DNA of 64,000 bases from Comamonas sp. Its GTDB lineage: Bacteria; Pseudomonadota; Gammaproteobacteria; Burkholderiales; Burkholderiaceae_C. The stretch's first letter is position 1. Each line of letters starts with the position of its first letter. Below the pieces are notes generated by a model, which saw nothing but the letters and a program-made list of their open reading frames with translations, had not been told where the DNA came from and did not search any database. Below are positions 60,849-64,000 of the stretch, piece after piece. The DNA lies in assembly GCA_031277805.1 (NCBI GenBank), contig JAITLR010000027.1, forward strand, positions 1 to 64,000, read 5' to 3'. Position numbers and translations under genes: made by a program.

Positions 60849-60947
60849 CTATTCGCAGCCCGACACTTTGCCGTTGACGGTCATGCCCTGCATATTGTCA
60901 TCGGTGTCGTGGAACTGTTCGCATATGTTGCATTTGGCCCGCAGCAA
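60849..60947 (-). CDS. Candidate 32-residue cysteine-containing ORF
   Basis: A TTG at 60947, five bases beyond the MFS stop, opens a frame reading LLRAKCNICEQFHDTDDNMQ and 12 more residues ending VSGCE*. Its TAG is 20 bases before a terminator. Cys-x-x-Cys plus a later Cys could bind metal. There is no clear ribosome binding site, so it may be the remnant of a longer gene fused out of existence by the MFS gene end. Confidence 0.28.
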   Translation of the reverse strand: MLRAKCNICEQFHDTDDNMQGMTVNGKVSGCE

Positions 60948-60951
60948 TGGG

Positions 60952-62295
60952 TCATGGACGCTGTTTTGCGTCCCCCGCCGCTTCTCGCTTCACGAACAGC
61001 AGCACCAGAATGGCGGCGCAGAACTCCACGGCGGCGATGATGAGCAGGCCTGGTGCATACGAGCCGCTGCTGGACTTGAGCAGACCTAGCAACTGTGGCG
61101 AGAAGTAGCCCGCCAGATTGGCGGCGGAGTTGATGACCGCCAGGCCCACGACCAGGGCGGTGGCCGACAGGAAGCGGTTGGGAATCTGCCAGTACACAGG
61201 GATGGAGCCCATGGTGCCCAGCGATGACAGTGCCAGAGACGCGACTACGCCGGTCACATTGCCCTGTTGCAGGAACAAGGCCGTCAGTACCAGTCCGATG
61301 GCGCCCATGGCGGCGGCAATCGCCGTGTGCCAGCGCACCTCTTTTTTGCGATCGGACAGCCAGCCGTTGCCCACCATGCCTATCCAGCCGAAGGCGTAGA
61401 TGAGGGACATGACCCAGCCCAAGGTCTTGAGGTCGGAGATGCCCACGGATTTGACAATGCTGGGCCCGTAGAACACCAGCGTGGAGTTGCCGGCCACGAT
61501 GCAGAAGAAGATCAGGATCAGCATCAGCACGCGCGGGTTGCGCATGGAGGCCCAGAAGCTGTGCTCGCGCTGGCCCAAGGAGGCCTCATCGGCCTTGAGC
61601 TCCTCGTACACATGCTGCTTTTCGCGGGCGCTGAGCCAGGGAGCCTTGGCCGGGGTGTCGCTGAGTAGAAAGTAGGCCGCAATGCCTGCGAGAACGGACG
61701 GAACGCCCTCGATGATGAACAACCACTGCCAGCCTGCGTGGTTGGCCACACCGTGGAAGGTTTCCATCAGATAGGCGGCAATCGGGCTGCCCAGCATCAG
61801 CGACAGGGCCGATGCCGAGACAAAGAACGCCAAAGCCTTGCCGCGGCGGTGTGCCGGCAGCCAGTAGGTCAGATAGAGAATCACGCCCGGCTGCAGGCCC
61901 GCTTCGAAAGCGCCCATCAAAAAGCGCAGCACGTAGAACTGCAAAGGCGTCTGCACCCAGGCCATGAGGATGCCGGTCACACCCCAGCCTATGGTGATGC
62001 GCATGATGGTTTTCTTGGCCCCGAACTTGTGCAGCAGCAGATTGCTGGGGACTTCAAAGAAAAAGTAGCCGATGAAGAAGATGCCGGCCCCCGCGCCGTA
62101 GACGGCGTCGGACCACTGCAGGTCGCTCATCATGGTCAGCTTGGCAAAGCCGACGTTGACACGGTCTACCCAGGCCAGAAACCAGATCAGGGTGAGAAAC
62201 GGAATCAGCCGCCAGATGATGCGGCCAAAGGTGATGTCACGCTCCTGCACGGTGCTGACATCGCCGTGCGCCGCCGGGACGGGAATGGAAGACAT
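60952..62295 (-). CDS. MFS transporter, anion:cation symporter-like
   Basis: A 447-residue permease with twelve predicted membrane segments. The ACS family pattern is clear: RLIPFLTLIWFLAWVDRVNVGFAKL, GAGIFFIGYFFFEVPSNLLLHKFGAK and FLMGAFEAGLQPGVILYLTYWLPAHRRGKALA. Members import tartrate, phthalate, hexuronate and similar organic anions. ATG 62295 has AGGAA five bases upstream. No catabolic genes adjoin it. Confidence 0.88.
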   Translation of the reverse strand: MSSIPVPAAHGDVSTVQERDITFGRIIWRLIPFLTLIWFLAWVDRVNVGFAKLTMMSDLQWSDAVYGAGAGIFFIGYFFFEVPSNLLLHKFGAKKTIMRITIGWGVTGILMAWVQTPLQFYVLRFLMGAFEAGLQPGVILYLTYWLPAHRRGKALAFFVSASALSLMLGSPIAAYLMETFHGVANHAGWQWLFIIEGVPSVLAGIAAYFLLSDTPAKAPWLSAREKQHVYEELKADEASLGQREHSFWASMRNPRVLMLILIFFCIVAGNSTLVFYGPSIVKSVGISDLKTLGWVMSLIYAFGWIGMVGNGWLSDRKKEVRWHTAIAAAMGAIGLVLTALFLQQGNVTGVVASLALSSLGTMGSIPVYWQIPNRFLSATALVVGLAVINSAANLAGYFSPQLLGLLKSSSGSYAPGLLIIAAVEFCAAILVLLFVKREAAGDAKQRP

Positions 62296-62530
62296 GGTTT
62301 CCTCGCTTTCGTACAACAGTGAGACTGAGGACGGCTACGAGAGCAGGGGGTAGCAGCTCCGCGCATCCGCTGCCGCCTGCGCGGATACCGCCGCGCCCGG
62401 GTCAGGCGTGGCCGGCATCACAAGGCCGGTGAAGGCTCTGGCAGGCACAGCTCAGGTCGGTGGACTATAGAAGTGGCCTGCACAAAACACAGCCGGTGCT
62501 TCTCCGTCTGGACAAAACAAGAATTTTGAA

Positions 62531-62554
62531 TTTCATAAAAATAAAAATATGAAA
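62531..62554. promoter_or_regulatory. AT-rich inverted repeat upstream of the MFS gene
   Basis: TTTCATA (62531-62537) and TATGAAA (62548-62554) with a 10-base A/T spacer, about 240 bases before the MFS start. Operator candidate. Confidence 0.3.
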
Positions 62555-62590
62555 AAATAATTTCCAAAACGAATTTTTAAGCTGCAGAAA

Positions 62591-62615
62591 ACAAAAAACG
62601 GCCGCCAGGGCCGTT
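62591..62615 (-). terminator. Rho-independent terminator of argC
   Basis: On the minus strand AACGGCC-CTGGC-GGCCGTT is followed by TTTTTGT, 21 bases after the argC stop. Confidence 0.88.
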
Positions 62616-62636
62616 CTTTCGGGAGCAGGGCAGGGC

Positions 62637-63569
62637 TTACAGGCCGAGCATGATCTGCAGGTTCTGCACCGCAGCGCCGCTGGCGCCCTTGCCCAGATTG
62701 TCCAGGCGGGCAATCAGCACGGCCTGACGGTACTGCTCGTTGGCAAATACGCGCAGCTCCAGCTTGTTGGTATTGGCCAGCGTATCGGCTGCGAGCTTGT
62801 TGTCCTCGGTAGGCGGCAGTACGCTGACCCAGTTGGCCGGTGTGTTGGTCTTGGCGTAGTGGCTGGCCAGAGCATCATGCAGATCGGCAGCCTTGGGCGC
62901 GCTGGGCAGCAGGTCCAGATGCAGAGGCAGTTGCACCAGCATGCCCTGGGCAAAGTTGCTCACGGCTGGGATGAACACGGGGCGGCGTGTCATGCCCGTG
63001 TAGTGCAGGATTTCGGGGATGTGCTTGTGACCCAGGCCCAGGGCATAGGCCTCGTAGGGCGCGGCGGAGCCTGCTTCGTAGGCTTCGATCATGGGACGGC
63101 CGCCGCCGCTGTAGCCCGACACGGAGGGCAGGCTGACAGGGTAGTCGGCGGGAATCAGGCCGGCAGCCACCAGCGGTGCCAGCAGCGCGATGGCGCCCGT
63201 GGCATAGCAGCCGGGGTTGGAAACGCGGGTGGCGTTCTTCACGGCATCGAGCTGGCCGGTGCGCAGTTCGGGAAAGCCGTAGACCCAGTCGGGAGCCGTG
63301 CGGTGCGCGGTGGAAGCATCGATGATCTTGATGGCACAGCCGGTCTCGGCGGTGATGGCATCCACCATGGCGGCGGTTTCACGGGCGGCATCGTCGTGCA
63401 GGCAGAGGATGACCAGATCCACGCCGGCGATCAGAGCGCGTTTGGCGGCCGGGTCCTTGCGCAGTGCAGGGTCAATGCTGACCAGCTCCACACCTGCGAA
63501 ATCGACCAGACGATCACGGATCTGCAGACCTGTGGTTCCTGCTTCACCGTCGATAAAGACTTTTGCCAT
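62637..63569 (-). CDS. argC: N-acetyl-gamma-glutamyl-phosphate reductase (short type)
   Basis: The third enzyme of arginine biosynthesis: NADPH-dependent reduction of N-acetylglutamyl phosphate. The 310-residue product is the shorter type 2 ArgC; Rossmann start [14 protein letters not shown] and the catalytic Cys121 in [18 protein letters not shown] lies 8 bases before the ATG at 63569. The frame continues 60 codons upstream, but that part is not conserved. Confidence 0.93.
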   Translation of the reverse strand: MAKVFIDGEAGTTGLQIRDRLVDFAGVELVSIDPALRKDPAAKRALIAGVDLVILCLHDDAARETAAMVDAITAETGCAIKIIDASTAHRTAPDWVYGFPELRTGQLDAVKNATRVSNPGCYATGAIALLAPLVAAGLIPADYPVSLPSVSGYSGGGRPMIEAYEAGSAAPYEAYALGLGHKHIPEILHYTGMTRRPVFIPAVSNFAQGMLVQLPLHLDLLPSAPKAADLHDALASHYAKTNTPANWVSVLPPTEDNKLAADTLANTNKLELRVFANEQYRQAVLIARLDNLGKGASGAAVQNLQIMLGL

Positions 63570-63870
63570 TGCATTTCTCTCCTGCACCGGCGCGCGCATG
63601 TCTTGGTGTATGCCGCTGCCTGCGGCACCATTGCCGCTTTCCGGGCGTTGATTGTCCTTGAATCTGATGACGGATGTGTATTGCCTGTTTCTTGGGCAGT
63701 TCTTCTGCAGGTGGCCAATCTTTGTCGTCCAGGCGACGGTTTTTCTCACATCACCGGAGCTTGCACCAAGCTTGCGCCAAGTTTTATATAAGACATAAGA
63801 AAGTTGCGAGAAGAAAAAATATCGTGTAAGCGTAAATTTACCAACGATATCAAGGCATTGCGGCCGGAAG
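63570..63870. other. Region upstream of argC
   Basis: It holds the argC promoter; nothing else is supported. An AT-rich segment around 63780-63845 looks like promoter DNA for argC or for the partial gene that follows on the plus strand. Confidence 0.45.
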
Positions 63871-64000
63871 ATGGGGATGAAAAAGATGCGTGAAATTGTG
63901 GATTCTGCGCATATTCAGCTGTCGTTTTGCGCGGTGCAACATGGTACATTTCTGCGAGCCATGTCATACGATCCGTCTCGCCTGACCATCAGAGTTCGTG
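63871..64000 (+). CDS. Possible start of a gene cut by the window edge
   Basis: A plus-strand frame is open from ATG 63871 to the end. Possible starts are 63871, 63877, 63886 and 63961 ([13 protein letters not shown], with GCGAG just upstream). Too little is visible to name a product. Reality depends on sequence beyond the window. Confidence 0.35.
   Translation, partial: MGMKKMREIVDSAHIQLSFCAVQHGTFLRAMSYDPSRLTIRVR

Larger units (their letters stand above)
62296..62636. other. Upstream region of the MFS gene
   Basis: No gene is supported. An AT-rich patch (about 62510-62600) contains an inverted repeat TTTCATA..TATGAAA (62531-62554), then the argC terminator. The open frame across it on the minus strand is chance. 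Confidence 0.55.

Noticed and set aside
63746-63967. 73-codon minus-strand frame at the right end
   Set aside because: No good start signal and unusual composition; conflicts with the argC promoter region and with the plus-strand frame at the edge.

Overview
The window looks like a chromosomal piece of a high-GC betaproteobacterium of the family Comamonadaceae, probably Comamonas or Delftia. The reasons are the many orphan Bug-type (TctC-like) solute receptors, the betaproteobacterial RecA/RecX, TopB, transketolase and GAPDH sequences, and dispersed hairpin repeats of a type I associate with that family. The genus is inferred by eye; no search was run. It carries mostly housekeeping genes with a few accessory islands. 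No rRNA, tRNA or CRISPR array was seen.

Left part (1-20 kb). The window opens in the last codons of an IS110-type transposase that abuts a dispersed repeat. Then come corA, an MTA/SAH nucleosidase, fadD, a lipoprotein, class II aldolase, a PAP2 phosphatase and pyruvate kinase. An RNA-repair and ribosome-rescue operon (rtcB-prfH) follows, preceded by a hairpin-rich leader with a possible 23-codon ORF. Next are an Xaa-Pro aminopeptidase, a TauE/SafE permease, a MurU-like nucleotidyltransferase, tkt-gap (central carbon metabolism with aldolase and pyruvate kinase), two DUF4398-type lipoproteins (one with an OmpA domain) and a DUF924 protein.

Middle part (20-49 kb). This holds a ribosome hibernation factor, a class I amidotransferase, a HigBA toxin-antitoxin pair next to an integrase relic, a SlyD-like FKBP, and two catabolic-looking clusters with orphan Bug receptors: LysR/AtuA/AtuA-like/Bug and IclR/thiolase-fold/DUF35/Bug/ADP-forming acyl-CoA synthetase. 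Then come a ferritin-like protein, a coupled methyltransferase-DTW pair, a small lipoprotein not reported by length-limited gene finding, and a complete MarR-controlled aromatic-acid efflux operon (FUSC/DUF1656/HlyD/outer-membrane factor). TopB, fused at its C-terminus to an H1-like Lys/Ala tail and a SWIB domain, is transcribed away from a SET-domain lysine methyltransferase.

Right part (49-64 kb). The DNA is visibly less GC-rich from about 49.14 kb. It holds the SET gene, birA, a SPOR protein, Bug plus a TctDE two-component system, MarR, recA-recX with a candidate LexA box, membrane proteins (MgtC/DUF4010, YddG-like, MFS) and argC. A repeat family found at both 22.8 kb and 60.7 kb argues that the two compositional halves belong to one genome.

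The observations I rate highest are the SWIB-TopB/SET pair (a possible bacterial chromatin-like module), the structured leader of rtcB-prfH, and a perfect 14-bp inverted repeat covering the start codon of the chalcone-isomerase-like gene.
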